Shown here one piece after another: positions 1 through 9,167 of a DNA stretch of 64,000 nt (positions within the stretch are counted from its first letter, which is position 1; every line of letters starts with the position of its first letter). The notes below the pieces were generated by a model that searched no databases, was not told the origin of the DNA, and saw only the letters and a program-made list of their open reading frames with translations. This stretch comes from Butyrivibrio sp. YAB3001 (GTDB lineage Bacteria > Bacillota > Clostridia > Lachnospirales > Lachnospiraceae), in the NCBI RefSeq assembly GCF_900112195.1, contig NZ_FOKR01000013.1, positions 57,557 to 121,556 of the forward strand, written 5' to 3'. Both the position numbers and the translations under genes were made by a program.

Positions 1-2485
1 AAGCATCAACTTCGGTTACGGAGAATCCGTTAAAACCTTCATTGATATCAGGAGGTAAAAGAGAAATATTCATATTTCTACAGCTCATGATATAGCTTGA
101 TACTTTTCCGGGATTGTCGATAACTGAAGTCATGAGAGCGGCCATGAATTCAACCGGATAATAGTACTTGAGCCATGCAGTCTGAAGCGCAACTACAGCA
201 TAGCAGGCAGCGTGGGATTTGTTGAAAGCGTATTTCGCAAAATCCATCATGGAGTCATAAATTGCATTTGCTACATCGGATTCGATACCCTTTGCGGCAC
301 ATCCTGGAACATGCTCTTCTGAGTTTCCGTTTACGAAGTTTTCACGTTCAACTTCCATGACATGCTGTTTCTTTTTACTCATGGCACGACGAACCAGGTC
401 AGCTCGGCCAAGAGTGTAGCCGCCAAGCTGCTGAACAATCTGCATAACCTGCTCCTGATAAACGATACAGCCGTAGGTTGGTTTGAGAATTGGTTCAAGT
501 TCAGGTGTCTGGTAGGTTATGGAAGCGGCATCATTTTTTCCTGCAATATATTTAGGAATAAAGTCCATTGGCCCCGGGCGGTATAAGGAGATGCCGGCAA
601 TGATATCTTCAAGAGACTGCGGCTTAAGTTCCTTCATGAAGTTGGACATTCCCCCGGATTCAAGCTGGAAAACACCATCACAACGACCGGTTCCGATAGA
701 AGCAAGTACAGCCGGATCATTATAGTCTATCTTGTCTATGTCAATAAAATTGGAATCGCCTGGTTTTGCGCCAATTGAACGATTAGCAAACTCAGTAGCA
801 TCTTTGATGACAGTTAGAGTGCGTAGCCCAAGAAAATCCATCTTAAGAAGACCAAGTCTTTCGATAGTTGTCATGGTAAACTGGGTTGTTATATTTCCTT
901 CTGCCGAGCGTGAAAGAGGCACAAGATCCTCTGCGGGAGCCTGACAGATTACCACACCGGCAGCATGGATTGATGTATGTCTTGGAAGACCTTCAAGCTT
1001 TTTGCACATGTCGATAAGCTTATGTACAGTCTCATCGTTTTCGTACTGTGAGCGAAGTTCAGGATTCATTTCCAAAGCTTTGTTAAGCGTCATATTGAGC
1101 TCTGTTGGGACCATTTTGGAGATGGTATCGCCAAAACTGTAAGGAAGGTCCATAACACGGGCAACATCGCGGATAACACCCCTGGCAGCAAGCGTACCAA
1201 AGGTGATGATCTGGACAACCTTATCAGAGCCATATTTGGAAGTGACATAGTCAATAACATCCTGGCGGCGTTCATACTCGAAGTCTACGTCAATATCCGG
1301 CATGGATACACGTTCAGGGTTAAGGAATCGTTCAAAAAGAAGATCATATTTTATCGGATCTATGTTGGTTATATGCATGCAATAGGATACAAGACTACCA
1401 GCAGCAGAACCACGCCCCGGACCCACAGCGATGCCATTTTCGCGGCAATAGTTGATATAATCCCAAACAATAAGGAAATAATCCACATATCCCATCTTCT
1501 GGATGACACCAAGCTCATAATCAAGACGCTTTTTTAAAGAGCCATCATCGTTTGGATAATGCTCATGAAGGCCATCAAGGCAAAGCTTATTAAGATAAGT
1601 CCAGGAATCATATCCTTCGGGAACTTCGAAATGAGGCAATTTCGTCACTCCGAATTCAATGTCCACATTACATCTGTCAGCGATTTTTTGCGTGTTTTCA
1701 ATAGCTTCTAGCGCATATGGGAAAAGAGAACGCATCTCATCTTCACTTTTTACATAGTATTGTCCGCCTTCATAGCGCAGTCTGTCTTCATCAGACACTT
1801 TTTTTCCCGTCTGGATGCATAAAAGAAGGTCATGAGCTTCTGCATCATCGGCGTAGGTATAGTGGCAGTCATTTGTGGCTACAAGAGGAATATCCAGCTC
1901 TTGTGAAAGTGCCATAAGCGTGCTGTTGACGGCGCGCTGCTCGGGAATGCCATGATCCTGAAGCTCCAGGAAAAAATTGCCATGTCCGAAGATGCCGTCA
2001 AGGCGCATTGCTGCTTCTTTTGCCTTTGCAGGAGCCCCCTTGATTATATTTCTTGGTATCTCGCCGGCAAGGCATGCACTGAGAGCTATGATTCCTTCGT
2101 GATATTTTTCCAAAAGCTCCATATCTACACGGGGCTTATAGTAATATCCTTCGGTAAAACCACGGCTTACAATATGTGAAAGGTTGGAATAACCAATGTT
2201 GTTTTCGGCCAAAAGAACCAGATGATAATATCTGTCATCTGTCTGAGCGGCCTCTTTTTCAAAACGGGAGCCCGGGGCGACATAGACTTCGCAGCCGATG
2301 ATCGGATTTATGCCGTTTTCTTTGCAGGCTTCGTAAAAGTCTATTACACCATACATGACACCATGGTCAGTTATGGCGCCGGCTGTCATTCCCAGCTCGC
2401 CTAACCTTTTTACATATTCTTTTATCTTATTTGAACCGTCCAAAAGAGAATACTCTGTATGAACGTGTAAATGTGCAAAAGACAT
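1..2485 (-). CDS. dnaE: DNA polymerase III alpha subunit, C-terminus outside window
   Basis: Replicative DNA polymerase of the DnaE class. The visible part is about 828 residues; the family is usually near 1150, so the OB-fold/tau-binding end lies left of the window. The N-terminal PHP domain starts HLHVHTEYSLLDG. The palm carries GPGRGSAAGSLVSY and the catalytic PDIDVDFE acidic motif near residue 398, followed by thumb/fingers blocks such as QLESGGM and YRPGPM. The start ATG (complement of 2483-2485) begins MSFAHLHVHTEYS, the expected family N-terminus. It is transcribed away from pfkA. The assignment is secure; only the truncation by the window edge limits it. Confidence 0.97.
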   Translation of the reverse strand, partial: MSFAHLHVHTEYSLLDGSNKIKEYVKRLGELGMTAGAITDHGVMYGVIDFYEACKENGINPIIGCEVYVAPGSRFEKEAAQTDDRYYHLVLLAENNIGYSNLSHIVSRGFTEGYYYKPRVDMELLEKYHEGIIALSACLAGEIPRNIIKGAPAKAKEAAMRLDGIFGHGNFFLELQDHGIPEQRAVNSTLMALSQELDIPLVATNDCHYTYADDAEAHDLLLCIQTGKKVSDEDRLRYEGGQYYVKSEDEMRSLFPYALEAIENTQKIADRCNVDIEFGVTKLPHFEVPEGYDSWTYLNKLCLDGLHEHYPNDDGSLKKRLDYELGVIQKMGYVDYFLIVWDYINYCRENGIAVGPGRGSAAGSLVSYCMHITNIDPIKYDLLFERFLNPERVSMPDIDVDFEYERRQDVIDYVTSKYGSDKVVQIITFGTLAARGVIRDVARVMDLPYSFGDTISKMVPTELNMTLNKALEMNPELRSQYENDETVHKLIDMCKKLEGLPRHTSIHAAGVVICQAPAEDLVPLSRSAEGNITTQFTMTTIERLGLLKMDFLGLRTLTVIKDATEFANRSIGAKPGDSNFIDIDKIDYNDPAVLASIGTGRCDGVFQLESGGMSNFMKELKPQSLEDIIAGISLYRPGPMDFIPKYIAGKNDAASITYQTPELEPILKPTYGCIVYQEQVMQIVQQLGGYTLGRADLVRRAMSKKKQHVMEVERENFVNGNSEEHVPGCAAKGIESDVANAIYDSMMDFAKYAFNKSHAACYAVVALQTAWLKYYYPVEFMAALMTSVIDNPGKVSSYIMSCRNMNISLLPPDINEGFNGFSVTEVDA

Positions 2486-2596
2486 GATCTCTATTCCTTA
2501 CTGTAATTATAGGCAAATTTTAGTGTTTACCTTACATCATATAATACCACAGAGGAGCTTAAAAAGCTGTTGAGTAAATAAATCATAAATTTTTTT

Positions 2597-2610
2597 TGAA
2601 ATCGTTTTCA
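2597..2610. promoter_or_regulatory. cre-like (CcpA) operator upstream of pfkA
   Basis: TGAAATCGTTTTCA is a near-perfect 14-bp dyad that resembles the Gram-positive catabolite-responsive element (TGNNANCGNTNNCA). It ends 6 bp before the pfkA -35 box, a position used for CcpA activation of glycolytic genes in Firmicutes. Regulation here is inferred from position and match only. Confidence 0.45.
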
Positions 2611-2616
2611 GAAACG

Positions 2617-2645
2617 TTGCGAAAACACTAACTTTGCGATAATAT
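2617..2645 (+). promoter_or_regulatory. sigma-A promoter of pfkA
   Basis: TTGCGA (2617-2622) and TAATAT (2640-2645) are separated by 17 bp, about 60 nt upstream of the pfkA start. Confidence 0.6.
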
Positions 2646-2709
2646 AAATGGGAATATGGCAAACTGTTATCATTAAATGATAAAGATATATAGAATCGAG
2701 GATATTAAT

Positions 2710-3678
2710 ATGGCAAAGCAAATCAAAACTATTGGCGTACTTACTAGTGGTGGTGATGCACCTGGAATGAATGCGGCTATCAGAGCTGTTGTTCGTAAGT
2801 CTCTTGCAAACGGACTTAAGGTTAAGGGTATCAAGAAAGGTTACATGGGACTCCTTAACGAAGAAATCGAGGACATGGACAGAAGAAGCGTTGCTGATAT
2901 CATTCAGCGAGGCGGTACTATTCTTGGTACAGCAAGATGTATGGAATTCACTACACCTGAAGGACAGGCAAAGGGTGCTGAGATTTGCCGTAAGCATGGA
3001 ATTGATGGTGTTATCGTAATCGGTGGTGACGGTTCATACCGTGGAGCTCAGAAGCTTTCACAGCAGGGAATCAATACTGTTGGTATTCCTGGAACTATCG
3101 ACCTTGATATCTCATGCACTGATTATACAATTGGTTTTGATACAGCTATTAATACAGCAATGGAAGCCATTGACAAGATCCGTGATACTTCATCATCACA
3201 TGAGCGTGTAAGTATCGTTGAAGTTATGGGGCGTCATGCAGGATATATCGCTCTTTGGTGCGCAATTGCCAACGGCGCAGATGATATCCTTCTTCCTGAG
3301 AAATATGATTATAACGAACAGCGTATTATCGACAATATCATCGATAATCGTAAGAAGGGTAAGACACACCACATTATCGTTAATGCTGAGGGAATTGGTC
3401 ACTCAACATCAATGGCTCGTCGTATCGAGGCTGCTACAGGATTAGAGACAAGAGCATCAATTCTTGGTTACATGCAGCGTGGTGGTAGCCCTACATGTAA
3501 AGACCGTGTTTATGCTTCAATGATGGGTTGCTATGCAGCAGATATTCTTGCAGCAGGTAAGACTAACAGAGTTGTTGGTTACCGCAATGGTCAGTTTGTT
3601 GACTATGACATTGATGAGGCTCTTGCAATGAAGAAGAACATCAATGAATACATGTATGAGATTGCAAGAATTCTTTAA
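2710..3678 (+). CDS. pfkA: ATP-dependent 6-phosphofructokinase
   Basis: Phosphorylates fructose-6-phosphate to fructose-1,6-bisphosphate, the committed step of glycolysis. The 322-residue length is normal for the bacterial PfkA class. GGDAPGMNAAIR lies at the N-terminus. GGDGSYRGA has glycine at the position that marks ATP rather than pyrophosphate use. The catalytic block is GTIDLD; most family members read GTIDND, so the N-to-L change next to the catalytic Asp is mildly unusual. MGRHAGYIAL and the substrate-binding RGG near residue 250 are present. I chose the ATG at 2710 (MAKQIKTIGVLTSGG) rather than an upstream ATG because CGAGG precedes it and the family begins there. Monocistronic, with its own promoter and terminator. 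Confidence 0.96.
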   Translation: MAKQIKTIGVLTSGGDAPGMNAAIRAVVRKSLANGLKVKGIKKGYMGLLNEEIEDMDRRSVADIIQRGGTILGTARCMEFTTPEGQAKGAEICRKHGIDGVIVIGGDGSYRGAQKLSQQGINTVGIPGTIDLDISCTDYTIGFDTAINTAMEAIDKIRDTSSSHERVSIVEVMGRHAGYIALWCAIANGADDILLPEKYDYNEQRIIDNIIDNRKKGKTHHIIVNAEGIGHSTSMARRIEAATGLETRASILGYMQRGGSPTCKDRVYASMMGCYAADILAAGKTNRVVGYRNGQFVDYDIDEALAMKKNINEYMYEIARIL

Positions 3679-3708
3679 TAAATCGGATATCTTATAACTA
3701 AAGTATTT

Positions 3709-3756
3709 CCAAGGTGGTTTTCCTCCGGTCAATGGAGACGGCCACCTTGGTTTTTT
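3709..3756 (+). terminator. Rho-independent terminator after pfkA
   Basis: Stem CCAAGGTGG / CCACCTTGG followed by six T residues. Confidence 0.9.
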
Positions 3757-3776
3757 ATTGAATAGGAATGCGACTG

Positions 3777-3804
3777 TTGCGCAAATACTTCGGTGTGCTA
3801 TACT
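3777..3804 (+). promoter_or_regulatory. extended -10 promoter of the methyltransferase/proC operon
   Basis: TTGCGC and TATACT are 16 bp apart, with a TGC extension directly before the -10 box. It sits about 50 nt before the gene start. Confidence 0.55.
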
Positions 3805-3854
3805 AGTACTACGGTCAAAAAAGGAACGAAAAACAGCTAATTTGGAGATTTTTT

Positions 3855-4658
3855 ATGATAACCAGCACAAGCAATGAGAGAGTCCGCAAGGTGGTAAGCT
3901 ATATGGGAAAAAGCAAAGCCAGAAAAGACGCGGATGTTTTTGTTATAGAGGGCATGAAAATGCTTAGGGAAGCGCCGGTATTACAGGTAAATGAAGTGTA
4001 TGTTACTGAGCGCTTTTTGGATAAAGCAAGTGAAGATGATAAGGAAATTCTTTGGAGATATGGTGCAGAAACTGTTTCTGATGATGTAATGAAGAAAATG
4101 GCTGACACACAGACTCCCCAGGGAGTTCTTGCAGTTATAAGTCAGTATCATTATACTATGGACGAAGTTATGGAAGGGTATAGCAAGGACGAAAAAAACC
4201 CTGTTCCGCTTATGCTTGTGCTTGAGAATATTCAAGATCCCGGAAATCTTGGCACAATGCTTCGTTCCGGAGAAGGCGCGGGCGTTACCGGTGTTATCAT
4301 GAGCAAGGGAACTGCTGATATATATAATCCCAAAGTTATTCGCTCTACCATGGGCTCTATTTTCAGAATGCCGTTCATTTATGTTGATACTATGCCTGAT
4401 GTGCTTAAAAAGCTGTCTGAAAAAGGAATTCGCACCTATGCGGCACACCTTAGGGGTGAAAAGAACTATGATGAGCTTGATTATACCAAACCTACAGCTT
4501 TTCTTATCGGCAATGAAGGAAATGGACTGACAAAAGAAACTGCAGATGCAGCAGATACATATATACTGATTCCTATGAAGGGAGAAGTTGAGTCTATGAA
4601 TGCAGCTACTTCTTCCGCAATACTAACTTTTGAGGCTTCAAGACAAAGGAGGGGCTAA
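3855..4658 (+). CDS. TrmH/SpoU-family rRNA 2'-O-methyltransferase
   Basis: SAM-dependent RNA 2'-O-ribose methyltransferase of the SPOUT fold (267 aa), probably acting on 23S rRNA. An N-terminal L30e-like substrate-binding region starts MITSTSNERVRKVVSYMGKS. The three SpoU motifs are in order: ENIQDPGNLGTMLRSGEGAG, then LIGNEGNGL, then IPMKGEVESMNAATSSAI. GGAG precedes the ATG. The next gene, proC, begins 5 nt after this stop and its ribosome site lies inside this gene's last codons, so the two are co-transcribed. The exact target nucleotide cannot be read from the sequence. Confidence 0.9.
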   Translation: MITSTSNERVRKVVSYMGKSKARKDADVFVIEGMKMLREAPVLQVNEVYVTERFLDKASEDDKEILWRYGAETVSDDVMKKMADTQTPQGVLAVISQYHYTMDEVMEGYSKDEKNPVPLMLVLENIQDPGNLGTMLRSGEGAGVTGVIMSKGTADIYNPKVIRSTMGSIFRMPFIYVDTMPDVLKKLSEKGIRTYAAHLRGEKNYDELDYTKPTAFLIGNEGNGLTKETADAADTYILIPMKGEVESMNAATSSAILTFEASRQRRG

Positions 4659-4662
4659 AGAA

Positions 4663-5457
4663 ATGACTATTGGATTTATTGGACTTGGTAACATGGCAAA
4701 GGCTATGATCGGTGGAATCTTAGCAAAGGGCTTAACAGGACCTAATGAGATTATAGGAACTGCGGCTACAGAGGAAACACGCCTTAAGGTGGCGAACAAA
4801 TATGGTATTCAGACCAGAAGTTCTAATGAAGCAGTTGCAAAGGAAGCGGATATCATTTTTCTTGCTGTAAAACCTCAATATCTCAAAGTGGTTATTGCAG
4901 ATATTATGGACAGTATTGATGAGAATAAGGTTGTGGTCAGCATTGCTGCGGGCAAGACGATCAGCTGGCTGGCAAAAGAATTTGAAAAGCCTGTAAAACT
5001 TATCAGAGTAATGCCAAATACTCCGGCACTTGTCCTTGAAGGGTGTTCTGCAGTCTGCAGGAATGACAATGTAACTGATGATGATTTTCACTTTGTTTTG
5101 GAACTGTTGGAAAGCTTTGGCAAGGCCTATACTGTTCCTGAATCAATGATGGATGTTGTTGTTGGAATAAGCGGATCTTCCCCTGCATATGTATTTCTTT
5201 TCATAGAAGCTATGGCAGATGCGGCAGTTGCCGGTGGTATGCCCAGAAAGCAGGCATATGAATTTGCAGCGCAGTCTGTCCTTGGAAGCGCCAAAATGGT
5301 TCTCGAGACAGGTAAACATCCGGGTGAACTTAAGGATATGGTATGTTCACCTGCAGGAACAACAATCGAGGCAGTTAAAAAGCTAGAAGAGAAAGGTTTC
5401 AGATCAGCTGTAATTGAAGCTGTTGAAGCATGCATAAATAAAAGTAAGAGTCTATAA
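4663..5457 (+). CDS. proC: pyrroline-5-carboxylate reductase
   Basis: Catalyses the last step of proline synthesis, reducing 1-pyrroline-5-carboxylate with NAD(P)H. The protein is 264 aa, normal for ProC. It has an N-terminal Rossmann motif GFIGLGNMAKAM, the conserved RVMPNTPALV, and a C-terminal signature covering SPAGTTIEAVKKLEEKGFRS. I placed the start at ATG 4663 (MTIGFIGLGNM) because AAAGGAGGGG lies directly upstream and an alternative ATG at 4630 would add an unconserved leader. It is the distal gene of a two-gene operon with the rRNA methyltransferase. Confidence 0.96.
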   Translation: MTIGFIGLGNMAKAMIGGILAKGLTGPNEIIGTAATEETRLKVANKYGIQTRSSNEAVAKEADIIFLAVKPQYLKVVIADIMDSIDENKVVVSIAAGKTISWLAKEFEKPVKLIRVMPNTPALVLEGCSAVCRNDNVTDDDFHFVLELLESFGKAYTVPESMMDVVVGISGSSPAYVFLFIEAMADAAVAGGMPRKQAYEFAAQSVLGSAKMVLETGKHPGELKDMVCSPAGTTIEAVKKLEEKGFRSAVIEAVEACINKSKSL

Positions 5458-5525
5458 ATGTCGAGGTAAACGACATATTTACAAGTATTATTATTCAAGT
5501 AGTTGGTTTTATTCTATGTTAAATT

Positions 5526-5585
5526 GAAAGGGCGATTTTTCTTACCAATTTTGATGAATTGCAGGTAAGGAAGATCGTTCTTTTT
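5526..5585 (+). terminator. terminator after proC
   Basis: Long stem GGGCGATTTTTCTTACC / GGTAAGGAAGATCGTTC with a few G-U pairs, ending in a T-rich run. The rest of the 366-nt gap up to 5823 is very AT-rich and holds the next promoter. Confidence 0.8.
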
Positions 5586-5695
5586 ATTATTCAATATATG
5601 TTATATAACGACAATATAAAAGCTAAAAAACGGAAAAACAGCAATAGAAATTAAACTTAAAATTGATAAAAAAACTAATTAAATAAAACTAAAAT

Positions 5696-5724
5696 TTGAC
5701 ATAATTCAAAATTTTTGTTAATAT
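5696..5724 (+). promoter_or_regulatory. consensus sigma-A promoter
   Basis: TTGACA (5696-5701) and TAATAT (5719-5724) with 17-bp spacing. The implied 5' UTR is about 90 nt and AT-rich. Confidence 0.7.
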
Positions 5725-5823
5725 TTTTATGTTTTCGAGCTAGTAACAAATCGAAATAATTTTGTAACATTTAGAATTTAGAAGAGTTACTTACGACAAA
5801 AAATAGTTGAGGATAGCAAAAGT

Positions 5824-6948
5824 ATGAAAAAAGCAATAAAGTTGTCCGGAGGGGGAAGGAGACTTATTACTGTTTGCAGTCTCGTCTTTGTTCTTTCAAT
5901 TTCCCACGGATTAACTGTAAATGCTAAAGGTAACAGTACTATTTCAGAGGTTGCTGCCGGCATTTCAAACATCATAAGTCCTATTTCACCGCTTGGCATT
6001 GATAGCAATGCTACAGAGGTTATTGTTGCGACAAATATGGACAGATCAGATTACGAAAGTCATGATACTTCAGGTGAAGAAACTGAGTCTAAGCTTGTTA
6101 TGACTAACGTTTCCAGCATCATGAATGTAAGAGAGGAGCCCCAGGAAGAAAGTACTAAAGTGGGCGTCCTTTACAAAGATTGCGGAGGTAAGATCCTCGA
6201 GAGGAAGGATGGCTGGACCAAGATTCAGTCAGGCGATGTTGTTGGATGGGCCAATGATGAATATCTTCTTTTCGGTGAGGATGCCAAGCAGGCTGCATCT
6301 GATGTTGGCAAGCAGATTGTCACAAGTCAGAACAGCGCGCTCAATGTGAGAAAAGAGCCAAGCGATAAGGCTGAGGTACTGGGAGTTCTCACTGAGAAGG
6401 CTTTTGTTGATATGGTTGAAGATCTTGGCAATGGCTGGATAAGCGTTGATTACAACGATGAGACCGGTTATGTTCAGTCGGAGTATGTGACGACTGAGTT
6501 TAAGATTGACCAGGGCGAGACAATCGCGGCTATCAAGATCAGAGAAGAGAAAGAAAAAGAGAGTAAAAAGAAAACTGCGCTTACCAAGAATCAGGGAGCA
6601 GTCAGCGCAGATGCCGACGAACTTAAACTTTTGGCTGCACTTATTCAGTGTGAGGCAGGAAATCAGCCTTATGAAGGAAGAGTTGCTGTAGGAGCAGTGG
6701 TTCTTAATCGTGTGAGAAGCGGAGCTTATCCGGATAGCATATACAGCGTTATCTATGCTTCAGGACAGTTTACTCCTGCACTCAATGGAACTGTTGCCCG
6801 GGTTTATAACAGCGGTAAGATTTACGATATGAATTATCAGGCTGCACAGGCAGCGTTAAACGGAGAAACAACTGTTGGATCAGCGCTTCACTTTAGAAGG
6901 GCGAATGGCAGAGACGGAATAATCATCGGAGCTCATGTATTCTGGTGA
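5824..6948 (+). CDS. secreted SH3b-SleB-type cell-wall hydrolase
   Basis: Exported peptidoglycan hydrolase of 374 aa. An N-terminal signal peptide or anchor (hydrophobic residues about 15-30, likely processing near VNA) leads into two bacterial SH3 domains. The first covers about residues 95-150 (MNVREEPQEESTKVGVL) and the second about 165-220 (LNVRKEPSDKAEVLGVL). A charged Lys/Glu linker follows. The C-terminal Hydrolase_2/SleB-like catalytic domain reads LLAALIQCEAGNQPYEGRVA and AVVLNRVRSG, with the usual catalytic Glu in IQCEA. SleB-like enzymes cleave cortex or vegetative peptidoglycan; here the SH3 domains suggest wall anchoring. Single gene with its own promoter. Confidence 0.9.
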   Translation: MKKAIKLSGGGRRLITVCSLVFVLSISHGLTVNAKGNSTISEVAAGISNIISPISPLGIDSNATEVIVATNMDRSDYESHDTSGEETESKLVMTNVSSIMNVREEPQEESTKVGVLYKDCGGKILERKDGWTKIQSGDVVGWANDEYLLFGEDAKQAASDVGKQIVTSQNSALNVRKEPSDKAEVLGVLTEKAFVDMVEDLGNGWISVDYNDETGYVQSEYVTTEFKIDQGETIAAIKIREEKEKESKKKTALTKNQGAVSADADELKLLAALIQCEAGNQPYEGRVAVGAVVLNRVRSGAYPDSIYSVIYASGQFTPALNGTVARVYNSGKIYDMNYQAAQAALNGETTVGSALHFRRANGRDGIIIGAHVFW

Positions 6949-7047
6949 TGTATTACTTGTTCCTTACCATATGAATACGCTCAGTTCGTAAGTCCGCAAA
7001 GTATTATAAATACAGTGTTTTAGGAACTGTCATAATATGATATCATG

Positions 7048-7076
7048 TAAAGGACTGCATAATTATGCGGTCCTTT
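7048..7076. promoter_or_regulatory. hairpin with ARG-box-like core upstream of argF
   Basis: AAAGGACTGCAT-AATT-ATGCGGTCCTTT forms a 12-bp hairpin with a weak T tail. Its core TGCATAATTATGCG matches the arginine-repressor half-site layout (TGAATWWWWATTCA) at most positions and lies 50 nt before argF. It could be a terminator for the upstream gene, an ArgR operator, or both. Confidence 0.4.
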
Positions 7077-7118
7077 ATTGCTACATAAGGAACGATCATT
7101 CACAGGAGGAATTAGGGT

Positions 7119-8108
7119 ATGAATCTATACGGACGCGACTTTCTTAAATTACTTGATTATTCAACTGAGGAAATAGAATATCTTGTAGAACTTGCTGCTG
7201 AGCTTAAGGAGAAAAAGAAAAACGGTATTCTTCATGATGAGCTTAAGGGAAAAAACATAGCTCTTATTTTTGAAAAGACCAGCACAAGAACAAGATGCTC
7301 TTTTGAAGTGGCTGCAAGTGATCTTGGTATGGGTTCAACATATCTTAATCCAAATGATTCTCAGATAGGTAAAAAAGAGAGCATTGCAGATACTGCAAGG
7401 GTTCTTTCAAGTATGTACGATGGAATTGAATACAGAGGCTTTGAACAGGAAATCGTGGAGACTATTGCTAAATACAGCAAAGTTCCTGTGTGGAACGGAC
7501 TTACCAATGAATTCCATCCTACACAGATGCTTGCAGATCTTTTAACTATTAAAGAGCACTTTGGCAAGGTAAAAGGCCTGCACCTGGTTTATATGGGTGA
7601 TGCCAGATACAATACAGGAAATTCTTTAATGGTGCTTTGTGCAAAAATGGGAATGCATTTCACAGCAGTTTCCAATAAGAAATACTATCCTTCCGAGGAA
7701 CTTGTTAAGACCTGCAAAGAAATCGCAGAGTCTACAGGCGCAGTAATTGATTTTTCGGAGGATCCTATCGAAGGAACAAAGGGTGCCGATGTTATATATA
7801 CAGACATCTGGGTTTCCATGGGCGAGCCTGACAGTGTTTGGGAAGAGAGAATAAGTGACCTGGAGAAATACAGAGTTACAATGGATATCATGAACAATGC
7901 CGGACCACAATGTGTATTTATGCATTGTCTTCCTTCATTCCATGACCTTAATACAGGAATTGGAAAAGAAATCAAGGAAAAATACGGCCTTAACGAGATG
8001 GAAGTAACAGATGAAGTATTTGAATCTGAAAGATCCATTGTTTTTGAAGAGGCAGAGAACAGAATGCACACTATCAAGGCGGTTATGCTTGCAACATTGA
8101 AACGTTAA
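7119..8108 (+). CDS. argF: ornithine carbamoyltransferase
   Basis: Makes citrulline from ornithine and carbamoyl phosphate (arginine biosynthesis, or the arginine deiminase pathway in reverse). The protein is 329 aa. The carbamoyl-phosphate motif STRTR is at residues 55-59 ([13 protein letters not shown]), HPTQ is near 132, and HCLP at 269-272 carries the catalytic Cys; the following residue is Ser where many enzymes have Ala. [13 protein letters not shown] matches the ornithine-binding SMG loop, which separates it from aspartate carbamoyltransferase. CAGGAGGAATT precedes the ATG. No other arg genes are adjacent, so anabolic versus catabolic use cannot be settled from context. Confidence 0.95.
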   Translation: MNLYGRDFLKLLDYSTEEIEYLVELAAELKEKKKNGILHDELKGKNIALIFEKTSTRTRCSFEVAASDLGMGSTYLNPNDSQIGKKESIADTARVLSSMYDGIEYRGFEQEIVETIAKYSKVPVWNGLTNEFHPTQMLADLLTIKEHFGKVKGLHLVYMGDARYNTGNSLMVLCAKMGMHFTAVSNKKYYPSEELVKTCKEIAESTGAVIDFSEDPIEGTKGADVIYTDIWVSMGEPDSVWEERISDLEKYRVTMDIMNNAGPQCVFMHCLPSFHDLNTGIGKEIKEKYGLNEMEVTDEVFESERSIVFEEAENRMHTIKAVMLATLKR

Positions 8109-8167
8109 CAGTGACTATTGAGGGTTTTGACAGATTAGGAATGACATCATATAGCAGGGGATAGAGA

Positions 8168-9040
8168 ATGTTTACGAAGGAGACGATTGAAGAAAGTTTA
8201 AGAACTAACTGGGCAGGGAGAAATATTGTTTTTAAAGAAGAAACAGGTTCAACTAATGACGATGCCAAGAAGCTTAGCGAAAGCGGAGCGCCAAGTGGCA
8301 CGCTTGTAGTTGCCGACAGACAGATAAGAGGGAGAGGATCAAGAGGCCGAAGCTGGGAGACGCCTGATGGCGCAAATATTGCAATGAGTCTTTTGATAAG
8401 GCCCACTGCGCCACCTGAGAGAATATCGATGCTGACACTGATAATGGGACTTTCAGTAGCGGAAGGTATTGAGGATGCGCTTGTTGAGTGCCAGGATGTA
8501 AATTTAAGCAAATCAACTACTGTCTATTTTCCGGGACTCATACTCTCAGAGAGTAAATCTTTTCCACAGATCAAGTGGCCAAATGATATTGTTATTGCAG
8601 GAAAAAAAATCTGTGGTATACTGACTGAACTACATATGAATGATGATAATACAATAAAAGATGTTGTCATCGGTGTTGGTATCAACGTAAACATGCTTGA
8701 ATTTCCTGAGGAAATCAAAGATATTGCAGGATCAATCCTTTCTACAACAGGAGTAAAACTTGACAGAAGCAAAGTTGTGGCGTGTTGTATGGGCCGATTT
8801 GAAGAGAACTATGAAAAGTATAATAGGACGTATGATCTTTCTCTTTTACGGGAACAGTATGAAAACAGGCTTATAAACAGAAGAAAACTGGTAAAAGTCA
8901 TGGATCCCAAGGGAGCTTATGAAGCCATCGCACATGGAATAGATAGCTTTGGAGCGCTTGTGGTTTCAGATGCTGAAGGCAATGAGTTTAACATAAACGC
9001 TGGAGAAGTTTCAGTCAGAGGACTGTATGGATATACATGA
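8168..9040 (+). CDS. birA: biotin--[acetyl-CoA-carboxylase] ligase, monofunctional
   Basis: Activates biotin with ATP and attaches it to carrier-protein lysine. It has 290 aa and begins directly with the catalytic domain, so it lacks the repressor helix-turn-helix of the bifunctional BirA type. Motifs: TGSTNDDAK, the biotinyl-AMP loop GRGSRGRSWETPDG, KWPNDIV and VVIGVGINVNM. A C-terminal SH3-like domain ends GEVSVRGLYGY. A short hydrophobic insert (VYFPGLILSES) precedes KWPND and is atypical. It sits between argF and coaX, in line with a cofactor cluster. Confidence 0.93.
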   Translation: MFTKETIEESLRTNWAGRNIVFKEETGSTNDDAKKLSESGAPSGTLVVADRQIRGRGSRGRSWETPDGANIAMSLLIRPTAPPERISMLTLIMGLSVAEGIEDALVECQDVNLSKSTTVYFPGLILSESKSFPQIKWPNDIVIAGKKICGILTELHMNDDNTIKDVVIGVGINVNMLEFPEEIKDIAGSILSTTGVKLDRSKVVACCMGRFEENYEKYNRTYDLSLLREQYENRLINRRKLVKVMDPKGAYEAIAHGIDSFGALVVSDAEGNEFNINAGEVSVRGLYGYT

Positions 9041-9116
9041 TCCAGTGAGGCTATGAATGATAATAATCTGCAGATAGAAATAGTATTGAGACCGGTAATT
9101 ATATTTACTTAGGCAG

Positions 9117-9144
9117 TTATGTGCAGATTTGTTGCGGGTATAAT
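9117..9144 (+). promoter_or_regulatory. possible promoter of coaX
   Basis: A perfect TATAAT (9139-9144) preceded at 16 bp by a weak TTATGT. It would give a leader of only about 15-20 nt. Confidence 0.35.
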
Positions 9145-9167
9145 GGCAAAAGCAAATGGAGAACGAC

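Noticed and set aside
3981..4448. 155-codon minus-strand frame inside the rRNA methyltransferase
   Set aside because: Antisense shadow of a gene with all SpoU motifs; no promoter or ribosome site.
7048..7076. Ordinary terminator only for the SleB-type gene
   Set aside because: The T run is just three bases, and the position next to argF plus the ARG-box-like core suggests another or double role.
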